Assembly (NCBI RefSeq): GCF_019969845.1
Contig: NZ_JAHXYR010000011.1
Span: 186,001-250,000 of the forward strand
Direction: 5' to 3'
Length of the DNA stretch: 64,000 nt
Source of the DNA: Sphingobacterium sp. GVS05A
Lineage (GTDB): Bacteria > Bacteroidota > Bacteroidia > Sphingobacteriales > Sphingobacteriaceae
In this document: one piece after another, positions 8,820-18,900 of the stretch
Numbering within the stretch: the stretch's first letter is position 1
Layout of the letters: every line of letters starts with the position of its first letter
Program-made: the position numbers and the translations under genes
The notes under the pieces: generated by a model
Databases searched by the model: none
The model's input: only the letters and a program-made list of their open reading frames with translations
Told to the model about the DNA's origin: nothing

Positions 8820-10238
8820 ATGAGAATTCTCTTAACCGGTGTTACAGGGTATATCGGAAAACGTCTTTTACCTGTGTTGTTGGAACAGGGACACGACGTT
8901 ATTTGTTGTGTAAGGGATAAGGATCGTTTTTATCCATCGGCAATCTCGGACCATGTTCAAGTTATTGAAGTCGACTTCCTGGATAAAGAAAGTTTAAAAA
9001 ATATTCCGCTTGGAATTGATATAGCCTATTTCCTGATCCATTCTATGGCAACCCAATCCGGTGATTTCCAGCAGATGGAAGCCGAATGCGCTAACAACTT
9101 CAGAAACATTATTGAAAAAACCAACACGCAACAGATCATATATCTGAGCGGAATAATTAATTCAGACCGATTATCAAAACATCTCGACTCGAGGAGGAAT
9201 GTTGAAAGCATATTGGCCGACGGGCGGATTCCTATCACTACCCTGCGCGCGGGCATCATCGTTGGCTCTGGAAGCGCCTCGTTCGAGATCATACGAGATC
9301 TGGTGGAAAAACTCCCCATTATGATTACACCCAAATGGTTGCAAACCAAATGTCAACCTATCGCCATACGCAATGTGATCGAATTTATGATCGGTGTAAT
9401 CGCTAACCCACATACATTTAACAAAAGCTATGATATCGGTGGTCCAGACATCCTGAGCTATAAAGAGATGCTGCTGCAATATGCTGCCGAACGAAAACTT
9501 AGGCGAAAGATCTATATTATTCCGCTCATGACGCCGAGGCTCTCATCCTACTGGCTTTATTTTGTTACTTCGACTTCCTATAACCTGGCCAAAAACCTGG
9601 TCGACAGCATGAAGGTCGAAGTAATCTGTAAACCAAATAATCTAGTGGACGAACTCGGTATTAAGTTGATCAATTATAGAGGATCCATACAATTAGCTTT
9701 TCAAAAAATTGAAAGCGACAATGTTGTGTCGAGCTGGAAAGACGCACAGACCAGTAAAATTTTATCGGGAGGGCTCACCAGGCTACTTGAAGTGCCCAGT
9801 TATGGTTGCTTTAAGGATATCCGTAAGGCTTCGCTCCAAAATAGTGACGCATCATTGACCAAAATCTGGTCCATTGGGGGAAATTCTGGCTGGTATTATG
9901 GCAATTGGCTCTGGAAAATCCGTGGGTTTATGGATCAATTGGTCGGTGGCGTGGGCATGCGAAGGGGACGAAAAAATAAAAGCGATCTTGCAGCAGGCGA
10001 TGCACTTGATTTTTGGCGCGTACTGATCGCAGATAGAAAAGCGAAAAGACTACTGCTTTATGCGGAGATGAAGCTCCCGGGCGAGGCCTGGTTAGAATTT
10101 AAAATCGAAGATAATGTCCTGATACAGACGGCGACCTTTAGGCCCCTGGGCATCGCCGGAAGGCTATATTGGTACGCTGTATGGCCCTTCCATGGCTTCA
10201 TATTCAGGGGCATGATCAACAGGATCGCTACAACTTAA
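8820..10238 (+). CDS. NAD(P)-binding SDR/YbjT-like protein with DUF2867 C-terminus
   Basis: Two-part protein of 472 residues. Residues 1-~290 form an extended/atypical SDR Rossmann domain with the nucleotide-binding motif GVTGYIGKRLL at the extreme N-terminus and a YFLIHSM segment. Residues ~310-472 match the DUF2867 type, with aromatic motifs GGNSGWYYGNWLWKIRGFMDQ and the terminal LYWYAVWPFHGFIF. Such fusions are common in Bacteroidota and are assumed to be oxidoreductases of unknown substrate. It stands alone between relic regions. A 430-bp upstream gap containing the AraC relic separates it from the previous gene. Confidence 0.8.
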   Translation: MRILLTGVTGYIGKRLLPVLLEQGHDVICCVRDKDRFYPSAISDHVQVIEVDFLDKESLKNIPLGIDIAYFLIHSMATQSGDFQQMEAECANNFRNIIEKTNTQQIIYLSGIINSDRLSKHLDSRRNVESILADGRIPITTLRAGIIVGSGSASFEIIRDLVEKLPIMITPKWLQTKCQPIAIRNVIEFMIGVIANPHTFNKSYDIGGPDILSYKEMLLQYAAERKLRRKIYIIPLMTPRLSSYWLYFVTSTSYNLAKNLVDSMKVEVICKPNNLVDELGIKLINYRGSIQLAFQKIESDNVVSSWKDAQTSKILSGGLTRLLEVPSYGCFKDIRKASLQNSDASLTKIWSIGGNSGWYYGNWLWKIRGFMDQLVGGVGMRRGRKNKSDLAAGDALDFWRVLIADRKAKRLLLYAEMKLPGEAWLEFKIEDNVLIQTATFRPLGIAGRLYWYAVWPFHGFIFRGMINRIATT

Positions 10239-10257
10239 AAATAAGAATTCATATACT

Positions 10258-10401
10258 ATGATGTATAATGAAAACGCAATTGCTGCATTTGAGAGAAGAT
10301 ATCGTGCTAATTTTATCAACTCGTTGGACGGGTTTAAAAGCCTGGTACTGATCGGCACAAAGAACAGCGACGTTAAAATTATGGTTTGGTTTAGCCAATG
10401 A
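10258..10401 (+). pseudogene. Truncated flavin-reductase-like N-terminus
   Basis: A 48-codon frame starting MMYNENAIAAFERRYRANFI and continuing INSLDGFKSLVLIGT. The RRYRANFINSLxGFKS block is the N-terminus of flavin reductase-like (FMN-binding split-barrel) proteins, normally ~200 residues. After IGTKNSD the similarity stops and a TGA follows, so only the first fifth remains. The call rests on recognising this motif. Confidence 0.55.
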
Positions 10402-10594
10402 GGAGCAACTGGAGCTATCGACCGCTATTGCGTCCATCTTAGAACAGGATCAGGAACGTGTTATTACTGCCATAGCTGATGCGCTTAGCGAAGAGTCGGA
10501 TGGCAATTACTTTATTGAATACGGTATCTACCATCCACAAGACCCGAATGGTAGACTCATGCCGGCACGGGTAAAATGTTTTACGATACGTTAA
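10352..10594 (+). pseudogene. Probable PAS-domain fragment without start codon
   Basis: In a different frame from the flavin-reductase fragment, an open stretch encodes KLWFGLANEEQLELS, LEQDQERVITAIADAL and YFIEYGIYHPQDPNG before a TAA at 10592. The pattern (DxERV..AI..AL, then an EYxIxxPxxG strand pair) resembles the C-terminal half of a PAS sensor domain. No start codon is available, so it looks like a relic or the far side of a deletion that fused two gene remnants. Identification is tentative. Confidence 0.35.
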
Positions 10595-10751
10595 TATGCA
10601 CCCTTCCACAAGGTCATGGCAACAGGGTAATGGAGGGCATTTAGTCAACAAATAAAGCATGCGTCATTTTGGCTACAATCAAGCTCAATTTGGAAACAGA
10701 TACCCTACGCCTTCTTTAGACATTTGTGGTATGGAATCAAACAATAACACG

Positions 10752-11555
10752 ATGCAAAAGACAATTTTCATTACAGGAGCTTCTTCCGGTCTGGGAAAAG
10801 CAACTGCCAAACTATTTCAACAGGCGGGTTGGAATGTGATCGCAACCATGCGAAATCCCGAAAATGAAACCGAACTTACCGAGATCGAAAACATTACACT
10901 ATTAAAATTAGATGTTACCGATCCTGCCCAGATCAAAGAAACTGTAGCAAAAGCAATCTCTTTAAGCAAAATTGATGTCGTTTTCAATAATGCGGGTTAT
11001 GGGTTAATGGGAGCGTTTGAAACATTGAGTGACGAAAAAATACTTCGCCAGATCAACACGAATCTGTTGGGGGTATTGCGCGTTACACAAGCATTTATTC
11101 CCCATTTTAAAGCACAGAAAAGTGGTTTATTTATTTCGACCACATCAATTGGTGGATTTATGGGATTCCCGCTACATTCCATGTATCATGCGACAAAATT
11201 CGCTTTGGAGGGCTGGAGCGAAAGCATGTCCTTTGAATTGAAAAAGTTTGGAATAGCAATCAAAACAGTTGCTCCGGGCGGAATAGCAACAGATTTTGCT
11301 GGCCGTTCTTTGGATATGAACCGAACTTCCGACTATCAGGACATTGAAGACAAACTGTTCGAACAAATGGGTCTGATGATGCAAAATGCATCCACGGCCG
11401 AGCAAATTGCCCAAGTGGTGTATGAAGCTGCAACGGACAATAAAGATCAAATACGTTATCTGGCAGGCGAAGATGCACATGCGCTCTATGAAAGACGACT
11501 ACAAATCGGGAAAGAAGCCTTCAGGCAAGAAATCGCAAAACAATTTGAGGCATAA
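10752..11555 (+). CDS. Classical short-chain dehydrogenase/reductase
   Basis: Cytoplasmic NAD(P)-dependent oxidoreductase. The cofactor motif TGASSGLG is at the N-terminus, NNAGYG in the middle, the catalytic Ser in STTSIGG and Tyr/Lys in YHATK. The start chosen gives MQKTIFITGASS, the usual SDR beginning; in-frame ATG codons at 10731 and 10659 would add extensions not typical of the family. It ends at a strong terminator and is followed by an AraC regulator and a drug exporter on the same strand, an arrangement seen again with paralogous SDRs elsewhere in the window. Substrate unknown. Confidence 0.9.
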   Translation: MQKTIFITGASSGLGKATAKLFQQAGWNVIATMRNPENETELTEIENITLLKLDVTDPAQIKETVAKAISLSKIDVVFNNAGYGLMGAFETLSDEKILRQINTNLLGVLRVTQAFIPHFKAQKSGLFISTTSIGGFMGFPLHSMYHATKFALEGWSESMSFELKKFGIAIKTVAPGGIATDFAGRSLDMNRTSDYQDIEDKLFEQMGLMMQNASTAEQIAQVVYEAATDNKDQIRYLAGEDAHALYERRLQIGKEAFRQEIAKQFEA

Positions 11556-11565
11556 TTTTTAAAAG

Positions 11566-11595
11566 AGCAACTGTCTCTCCGGGCAGTTGTTTTTT
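11566..11595 (+). terminator. Rho-independent terminator after SDR
   Basis: CAACTGTC (11568-11575) pairs with GGCAGTTG (11582-11589) in an 8-bp stem (one G-U pair) with a 6-nt loop, followed directly by a run of six T. It lies 12 bp after the SDR stop and just before the AraC promoter. Confidence 0.8.
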
Positions 11596-11596
11596 G

Positions 11597-11604
11597 TAAA
11601 TTTG
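11597..11604 (+). promoter_or_regulatory. -7 box of AraC-type regulator gene
   Basis: TAAATTTG matches TAnnTTTG, 16 bp before the ATG, which would give a very short leader. No good -33 element is seen, because the terminator stem occupies that position. Confidence 0.5.
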
Positions 11605-11619
11605 TAAAACAAAAACAGG

Positions 11620-12531
11620 ATGCATAGTATCAATTCCATATCCGAATTTCATAGGCAATTGTCCTTGCCCGCCCCATTACATCCACTGGTAAGTGTCATT
11701 GATGTATCTGGAATCAAACCCGATGAAAGCGACATTTGGGAGCAGTTCTACGTGAATTTCTATAGTATTTCACTTAAAAAAGATGTTACTGCAAAATTAA
11801 AATACGGACAACACTATTACGATTTCGACAAAGGAACAATGAACTTTATTGCTCCCAAGCAGGTCCAATCTTTGACGATTGCTGAAATCAGAAAGATGAA
11901 TGTCGAATGCGGAAAAGGTTACATGCTCCTATTTCACCCTGATTTTTTGTATACACACCCACTAGCCACCAAAATAAAAAACTACAATTTCTTTTCGTAT
12001 GCGCTTAATGAAGCATTACATCTTTCCGAACGGGAAGAAAGAGACATTATAGAGATTTTTCTTAAAATCGAAAGAGAATATCAGCATATCGACAAACATA
12101 CTCAAGGTATTATTTTGTCGCAAATTGAAATGCTCTTGCAATACAGCAACCGTTTCTATGAGCGTCAATTTATCACACGAAAAGCGGTTAACCATGCGCT
12201 GCTGACACAATTGGAAAAATTGCTCGATGATTATTTCGACAGCGAAGAAACATTAAAACAAGGGCTTCCGACTGTAGAACATTTAGCAGAAAGCCTTCAT
12301 GTATCAGCACGTTATTTAAGCGATTTACTACGTTCAGTTACCGGTAAAAACACACAACAGCATATTCACGATAAGTTAATTGAAGAAGCCAAGGAAAAAC
12401 TCACGGCGACAAGTCTTTCCGTGGCAGAAATTGCCTACCAACTCGGTTTTGAACATCCACAATCGTTCAATAAGTTGTTTAAGAAAAAAACCAATGTTTC
12501 CCCTCTAGTGTTCAGACAATCTTTTAATTGA
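11620..12531 (+). CDS. AraC-family transcriptional regulator
   Basis: DNA-binding regulator of 303 residues. The N-terminal ~190 residues are the cupin-like effector domain typical of Bacteroidota AraC proteins (IAPKQVQSL, GKGYMLLFHPDFL, FFSYALNEALHLSERE). The C-terminus holds two helix-turn-helix motifs, LAESLHVSARYLSDLLRSVTG and VAEIAYQLGFEHPQSFNKLFK. It lies between an SDR and a DHA2 exporter on the same strand and probably controls one or both. It is the closest intact paralogue of the decayed regulator at 7.8-8.6 kb and is related to those at 44920 and 49725. The effector is unknown. Confidence 0.92.
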   Translation: MHSINSISEFHRQLSLPAPLHPLVSVIDVSGIKPDESDIWEQFYVNFYSISLKKDVTAKLKYGQHYYDFDKGTMNFIAPKQVQSLTIAEIRKMNVECGKGYMLLFHPDFLYTHPLATKIKNYNFFSYALNEALHLSEREERDIIEIFLKIEREYQHIDKHTQGIILSQIEMLLQYSNRFYERQFITRKAVNHALLTQLEKLLDDYFDSEETLKQGLPTVEHLAESLHVSARYLSDLLRSVTGKNTQQHIHDKLIEEAKEKLTATSLSVAEIAYQLGFEHPQSFNKLFKKKTNVSPLVFRQSFN

Positions 12532-12634
12532 CCGCTCCTCAGCCATCCAACTCGATTTCCTGTTCCTGTATTTAATGGCCAGATTAATCTACTTTTAATT
12601 GCCTTTATATGACTTTTCTTTTTTTAGATAGGCT

Positions 12635-12642
12635 TACTTTTG
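12635..12642 (+). promoter_or_regulatory. -7 box of DHA2 exporter gene
   Basis: TACTTTTG matches TAnnTTTG, 39 bp upstream of the chosen ATG (12681). It falls inside the longest possible reading frame (from 12609), an argument for the shorter start. Confidence 0.45.
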
Positions 12643-12680
12643 TCGCAAATGTCTCCCGTTCGGGATTTAAGAAGAGCAGA

Positions 12681-14093
12681 ATGAAGAAAGAATCACGCAT
12701 CATATCGCTCATTGTAGGTGGCACACTGCTTATGGAGATGCTTGACACCACGGCGATATCGACGGCCTTACCCAAAATGGCACATGATTTTGAGAGTAAT
12801 GTTGTACAGCTCAGTGCGGGCATTACCTCCTACACCGTCATGTTAGCCGTATTTATTCCGATCAGCGGCTGGATTGCCGACCGCTATGGCGCAAAAAAAG
12901 TTTTCAATTTGGCAATTATGGGATTCATACTTTCTTCAATCGCATGTGGACTAAGTACCAACTTAACAGCATTTGTCATAGCACGTATTTGCCAGGGTAC
13001 AGCCGGGGCACTCATGGTACCAGTAGGTCGTCTCATCGTGCTCAAGCATACCGAAAAGAAAGATCTGGTCGAAGCGATCGGTTATATTGCCTGGGCTGGG
13101 CTATTGGGACCTATTATCGGTCCCGTGCTGGGCGGATTTTTTACGACGTATTTTAGCTGGCACTGGATTTTCTTTATCAATATACCATTCGGCATATTTG
13201 CGCTGTGGGCAGTAAATAAATTTATTCCAGCCATGGACTCAGAAAATAGCCGTCCGCTTGATATTATCGGTTTTTTTATCAGCGGTATCGGTCTTGCCGG
13301 AATCATGCTGGGTACTGAAATGATCGGCGCAGCCAAAGGCAATTATACAAAACCACTTGTGACTATTGCAACAAGCTTTGCGCTAATGGCAGTTGCAGTC
13401 TGGCACTCCAAACGCATCAAGTATCCTTTGATTGATTATCGTATTCTCAAAGTAAAAACGTTCCGGGTTACGGTATATTCAGGCTCGATCACCCGAATGG
13501 TGATCAATGTCGCGCCCTTTATATTGCCCCTTATGTTACAGTTGGGTTTTGGACTGAGCCCATTTCATGCAGGTCTACTCTATATGGCCAATATGTTGGG
13601 TAGTATGAGTATGAAACCCGTAGCCATGTGGATCACACGAAAATTTGACTTCCGTAAGGTCTTAATTGGAAACGGTATTATTTTAACACTTGTAACCGCT
13701 GGACTTTCCCTGCTTTCAATACAAACACCGATCTGGCTTGTGGCGATTGTGTTCTTTTTCTCAGGCCTTACACGGTCACTCCAATTTACAAGCTTAAATA
13801 CCCTGGCCTACGCAGACGTGCCAAATGAACAGATGAGCAACGCGAATACATTGTATAACACCGCGCAGCAAATGGCGCTTGGTATGGGTATCGCCTTAGG
13901 AGCAGTAACACTTCACCTGGCAAGCAGTTATTATCAGGACAGCGTTTATCAGATGCGGGATTTTAGTTTGGCCTTGCAGTTAATTGCCGCTTTATCCTTG
14001 CTATCCTTAATCGAATATTTCAAAATTAAACCGAGCGACGGACGTAATTTAAGGGGACTGCCCTCAACCAAAGAAATCCAGAAAGCCGCTTAG
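12681..14093 (+). CDS. DHA2-family MFS drug exporter (EmrB/QacA type)
   Basis: Inner-membrane proton-driven multidrug exporter of the 14-helix DHA2 group. Motif A is visible in GWIADRYGAKKVF, motif C-like residues in GLLGPIIGPVLGGFF, and the N-terminal helix carries the family pattern LLMEMLDTTAISTALP. The ATG at 12681 gives 470 residues (MKKESRIISLIVG); the upstream frame to 12609 covers the probable promoter. It follows the AraC gene by ~150 bp with its own -7 box. With the SDR upstream, the set could modify and expel a toxic compound; that is inference. Confidence 0.9.
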   Translation: MKKESRIISLIVGGTLLMEMLDTTAISTALPKMAHDFESNVVQLSAGITSYTVMLAVFIPISGWIADRYGAKKVFNLAIMGFILSSIACGLSTNLTAFVIARICQGTAGALMVPVGRLIVLKHTEKKDLVEAIGYIAWAGLLGPIIGPVLGGFFTTYFSWHWIFFINIPFGIFALWAVNKFIPAMDSENSRPLDIIGFFISGIGLAGIMLGTEMIGAAKGNYTKPLVTIATSFALMAVAVWHSKRIKYPLIDYRILKVKTFRVTVYSGSITRMVINVAPFILPLMLQLGFGLSPFHAGLLYMANMLGSMSMKPVAMWITRKFDFRKVLIGNGIILTLVTAGLSLLSIQTPIWLVAIVFFFSGLTRSLQFTSLNTLAYADVPNEQMSNANTLYNTAQQMALGMGIALGAVTLHLASSYYQDSVYQMRDFSLALQLIAALSLLSLIEYFKIKPSDGRNLRGLPSTKEIQKAA

Positions 14094-14143
14094 CTTAGAT
14101 CAACAAAATTTTGGACTATTCCTCAGGTCGGATCAATAAGACA

Positions 14144-14527
14144 TTATAAACTATCTATAAGATACCAGCTCAAAATAATCCCGATAATAAAAATCAGTAC
14201 TGCTGTAATGGTAATCCCGAAGGAGCCCTGAGCAAAATTTTCATCTTCGATTTGCCTATTTGTTTTACGGTACTTAAAGAAGGCCAATATGACTGTCAAT
14301 GCACCGATAATCACAATGGTTACACCCACAACGCCCGAATATCCATGATGTGATTGTGGGACTGCTCCGGTTTTCAGAACCAACTCGATCTGACGAATAA
14401 AGAGCGAAAACTTAACAACCACAAATCCAAAGCCCATTATGCCGAGGCTTGTTCGGATCCACGCCAAAAATGTCCTTTCGTTAGCAAGGTGGTCACTCAC
14501 TTTTTTTTGCACAATACTATTTGCCAT
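14144..14527 (-). CDS. DUF202 (YidH-like) membrane protein
   Basis: Small inner-membrane protein of 127 residues from the ATG at 14527. The family signature ANERTFLAWIRTSLG is intact near the N-terminus, followed by three hydrophobic helices (IMGFGFVVVKFSLF, GVVGVTIVIIGALTVILAFF, ITAVLIFIIGIILSWYLI). The function of DUF202 proteins is not established. An in-frame codon at 14548 would add seven residues (MNKIYFY), less consistent with homologues. It converges on the DHA2 exporter and is separated from the RND operon by a strong hairpin. Confidence 0.85.
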   Translation of the reverse strand: MANSIVQKKVSDHLANERTFLAWIRTSLGIMGFGFVVVKFSLFIRQIELVLKTGAVPQSHHGYSGVVGVTIVIIGALTVILAFFKYRKTNRQIEDENFAQGSFGITITAVLIFIIGIILSWYLIDSL

Positions 14528-14600
14528 ATAAAAATAAATTTTGTTCAATAACTAAGTTAGGGATTTTAAAAAATTGACTGAATAGATTACTATGAAGAAA

Positions 14601-14626
14601 ATGAAAGGTCCGGAAAGACCTTTCAT
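14601..14626 (-). terminator. Hairpin terminator after the RND efflux operon
   Basis: ATGAAAGGTC (14601-14610) and GACCTTTCAT (14617-14626) form a perfect 10-bp stem with a 6-nt loop, 22 bp after the adaptor-protein stop on the minus strand. The minus-strand tail is T-rich (TTTCTTC). Confidence 0.7.
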
Positions 14627-14647
14627 CTAAAAAAATGGACAGTATAC

Positions 14648-15757
14648 CTACTTATCCAAGGGAAGTTTGACTCCTTCTTTGATTTCGTCATTGGCATGCA
14701 GCAAGATCTGATCACTCCTGTTCAGCTTACCAAAAACTTCGGTAGAATCATGCGTGGATACCCCTTCTTTGATATCCACAAAATGTGTCTTGCCATCTAT
14801 GAGCTGAATCACATACTGCCTTTCTGTCGAACGTACAATACTATTGGATGGCACCAATAAAGAATTGGCTCCGGCAGACAATGGAATATCGACCTCACAG
14901 TATAAACCGGGTTTGAGTTTGTTATCTGAGTTGGCGACATCGACCTCTATCGCTTCGGACTGCATGGCACCCAACGAATTTGCTGAACGGGCTATCATCC
15001 CTTCAAACACCTTATTCGGGGTGTTATTAAAACGATAAGCGACCTTTTTCGAGAGGTCTACTTTATCGACATAGGTCTCGGGGATCTGCACTTCCAACCG
15101 TAATTTATTGAGATCCTGCAGGATCAACAGGGGTTGATCATTTCCTTTTCCCGGTCCCACCAGTGCTCCTTCAGAAACGTTACGCTGCACGATGACACCA
15201 TTGAATGGCGCTTTGATATTCAGGTAAGATTGCAACATTTCAACTTCTTCCACATTCGCTTTTTCCGACATGGCTACCGCTTCGTCAGCTTTCATCTTTG
15301 ATAGCGCATTGTCCAGATCAAGCGGCGATACTGCCCCTTCCTCCTGTGCGGCATTTTTGAGCCTTATATATTTATCCTTACTCGCAGAAGCGGTCTCCTG
15401 TGCCTGCACAAAACGTGAATGCGCGGCCTGTACCGCAGCAAGCATTTCTGGTGCCTCCAGCTGCATCAGCAGCTGCCCCTTTTTGACAACCGCTCCTCTG
15501 TCCACGAAGATATGCTTAACAAAGCTGTTCATTTTGGCATATATATTTACCTCATTAAAGGGTTTGAGCTTACCGGGTAAACGCACACTGCTGGACATGA
15601 CTTTCTCTTGTATGACTGTTGTCTGATAGGTACTGGCCTTAGCCGGATTTTTCGGCGTCAGGTCAATCGGCTTTTCGGTGTGACCGCAAGCGGAAAGTAA
15701 GCCTGTCAAAAATAATAAATAGCCTATTTTTTTCATCCGTTTAATTTTCTTATTCAT
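14648..15757 (-). CDS. RND efflux periplasmic adaptor (HlyD/MFP family) lipoprotein
   Basis: Membrane-fusion protein linking an inner-membrane RND pump to a TolC-type channel. A lipoprotein signal (LLFLTGLLSAC) puts it at the periplasmic face. Next come the barrel-sandwich hybrid (VDRGAVVKKGQLLMQLEAPE), an alpha-helical hairpin (residues ~105-170) and the second lipoyl half (FNGVIVQRNVSEGALVG), then a beta-barrel and a membrane-proximal domain. Its 369 residues are typical. It is the last gene of TolC-RND-HlyD on the minus strand, 146 bp after the permease. Because the permease is frameshifted, the adaptor may be without a working partner in this operon. Confidence 0.92.
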   Translation of the reverse strand: MNKKIKRMKKIGYLLFLTGLLSACGHTEKPIDLTPKNPAKASTYQTTVIQEKVMSSSVRLPGKLKPFNEVNIYAKMNSFVKHIFVDRGAVVKKGQLLMQLEAPEMLAAVQAAHSRFVQAQETASASKDKYIRLKNAAQEEGAVSPLDLDNALSKMKADEAVAMSEKANVEEVEMLQSYLNIKAPFNGVIVQRNVSEGALVGPGKGNDQPLLILQDLNKLRLEVQIPETYVDKVDLSKKVAYRFNNTPNKVFEGMIARSANSLGAMQSEAIEVDVANSDNKLKPGLYCEVDIPLSAGANSLLVPSNSIVRSTERQYVIQLIDGKTHFVDIKEGVSTHDSTEVFGKLNRSDQILLHANDEIKEGVKLPLDK

Positions 15758-15903
15758 TACTCAATTGTGTCTTTAAGGCATACATGCTGCCTTTGGCGGT
15801 TATATCTTTAAATACGATTCTTATCCTGTTCAATGGTACATTCTTACTTTATCATTGCAGTTCCTACTGTTGGATTTCGATTCGGAAAGCCCACTGTATT
15901 TTT

Positions 15904-18900
15904 TTAGTTTACACTATACGTGTCTTTTTCCACGAGTGGCTTTCGATGATCGGGCTCGTCCTGTGGCAACAGTGATTTGGAATCGAACGTGGATTTTTCC
16001 TTCATCCACACAAACAGGAGCGGCAGAATAAAGAGGGCCGCAAAAGTGGAGGCAAAAAGACCACCGATAACGGCCCGACCCAGTGGCGCGGCCTGTTCAC
16101 CCGTCTCTCCCATTCCCATGGCCATGGGAATCATACCGGCAATCATCGCCATACTGGTCATCAGTATCGGGCGTAGCCGCGTTGGCCAGGGCAGCAGTCC
16201 TAGCATTGCGGAAGTCCAGCCGTAGCGTTTCAGCATTGGATACGATCAAAATGACGTTGGCTACGGAGACCCCAGTAGACATAATCATACCCATGTAAGA
16301 TTGCAGGTTGAGCGTAGATCCGGTGAGCAATAGCATGCCCAACGACCCTAGGATCACTGCAGGAATAGTGACCAATGCGGTCAGCGAAAGCTTCACACTT
16401 TGATAATTCGCTGCCAGCAGCAGAAATATAACAACAACTGCACAGGCTAAACCTAATTGCAGACTACCCATGGTATCGAGCAATAGTGTCGACATCCCTT
16501 TCATTTCCACCACAACACCGCGAGGTGGAGCCGGAAGTTCGCGGATAGCTTGTTTCACGTCAGCTGTTGCTGTCCCCAGGTCCTTCTTATGGATATTTGC
16601 CATCACTGTCAAATACCGCCTTGGCCCCTGCCGGTCATATTCACCTGGTAAATATTGTGTATTGAAAGTAGCGATATCGCCCAAAGTTGGTGTAAGCTGC
16701 CCTTTCACCAGCGGAATTTCACGTAGCTCGTCCATTGTATTCATCACATATTCAGGTACCTGCACCTGTACCTGATAAGTATAGGTATTGTTTTCGTCAA
16801 GCCATTGGATCTTCTGGGTAAATCGGCTCGATGAAGTGCTGGCCGTTACCGAACGAGCAATATCATCCATCTGTAGACCAAGCTGGGAGGCTTTGAGCCG
16901 GTCGATCGAAATAGAAATGGTTGGCAGCCTGAGCGGTTGCGCGATCTGCACATCACGCAGATAGTCGATGTGCCGTAATGAGCTGACTACCTGATCCGCG
17001 TAGACCTTCAGTTCGTCCATTTTCTTTCCGGCTATGCGCACCTCGATCGGCGTTGCAGCGCCCTGACTCATAATCTTTTCGGTCATATCAATAGGCTCAA
17101 AATTCAGGCGCAATTTGGGTAATTTATAATGGATATTACGCCGTAAGACATCTTTGAGTTCATCCATATTGACGTGATAGTCCGCATTCAGGTTGACCTG
17201 GATCACGGCTTCATGCGTCCCGGTATTGAATACATAGAGGTTGCTGACCCCATAGCTGCTGGGCACTAGGCCAACATAGGCCGAACTGATGGCGACCTGA
17301 TGGTTGACCGTACTATCGATTACCTGCAGCACCTGTTTGACGGACTCTTCGGTACGCTCCAGCCGGGTCCCATCGGGCTCTTTGATCCGTAACTGAAACT
17401 GCCCATTGTTGACTTTGGGCATGATATCCTTGCCGATGTACACAAATGCCACTGCCGCAAGCGCCAGCGTGAGCAACAGATAACCGATGATGACTTTCCC
17501 CTTATGGCGCATGGAGCGATATAGGCTGAAGCGATAACGCTTTTTGATCTTATCGAAAAAGCCCGGCGAGTCGGACTTGAAATGACCGATATGATGCTCT
17601 TTGAGCAACCAGTTGGATAAAATAGGTACCAAGGTCTGCGCCATAAAGTACGAAGCGATCATCGTCAATCCAATGGATAACGAAAGTGGCAGAAACATCG
17701 CCCGGGGAATCCCCGTCATCATAAAGGAAGGTGCAAATACGGCCAAAATACAGAACAGGATCAATAGTAGTGGAACGGCAATCTCCTGACAGGCATTGTA
17801 GATCGCCTTACGCTTGTGTGTACCCTGTTCCTGATGCTGGTGTATGCTTTCGATGGTCACCGTGGCCTGATCGACAAGGATACCTATGGCCAGAGCCAAG
17901 CCGCTCAAGGTCATGATATTGATGGTCTGGCCAAACAATGTTAGCAGCAGGACCCCGATCAGGATGGATACCGGTATGGTGACGATCACGATCAGGCTGC
18001 TCCGCCAGTCGCGCAGAAACAAGAGTACCATGAGACCGGTAAGCAAAGCGCCGAGCCCACCTTCGTGCAAAAGACTCTGCACCGAGTTCATAACCGCTAC
18101 TGACTGGTCAAATTCATAAGACACCTTCACATCCTCCGGCAGCAGATTCTGGATTTCCGGCAGCTTGGCCTTTAGGTTGCTGACCACTGCCCAGGTGGAT
18201 GCATCCGATGTCTTAACCGCAGGAATATAAACAGAGCGCCGACCATTGATCAGTGCATAACTTACCGTCACATCCGAGGCATCCGATACGCGTGCGACAT
18301 CTTTGATATAAATTGGGATCCCATTTTTTGTCAGAATAGGGATATCAGCAAAATCTGCAACATTCTTGATCAGTGAATTGATGGTGGTTACATACATTGT
18401 ATTGTTGAGGTGCAGGTTACCGGATGGCGACATCACGTTAAATTTGGACAACGCCATCACCACCTCATCGGCGGTCAGGTTGTAGCTCCGCAATTTATTG
18501 GGGTCCACATTTACCGTGATCGTCCTGGAATTGGCGCCAAATGGTGGCGGCGCGGAGAGGCCCGGTACAGCAGAGAACATGGGGCGTACCAGCGTGCTCG
18601 CCATATCGTAAATCTCCTTGAGGCTTCTTGTCTTCGAAGAAAGCACCAACTGACCTACGGGCAAAGAGGAAGCATCAAAACGGACCACCTGCGGTGGCAA
18701 TGCTCCCGGCGGAAAAAACTTCATGGCACGGTTTACCTGCAGCGCCACCTGCGCTGAAGCTTCGGCCATATCGGTATTTTCGTAAAAACTAAGTTTCAGG
18801 AGCGTAAGGCCCTGAATATTTTTGGCGGATATATTTTTAATTCCGTTGACATAGAGAAACTGATCCTGCATCCGGGAGGAGAAAAAACCTTCCATCTGCT

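Noticed and set aside
12609-12681. Longer N-terminus of the DHA2 exporter
   Set aside because: The added segment contains a TAnnTTTG box and does not resemble a membrane-transporter start.
15904-16236. Separate 110-residue membrane protein downstream of the permease
   Set aside because: It is the frameshifted C-terminus of the RND permease, not an independent gene.
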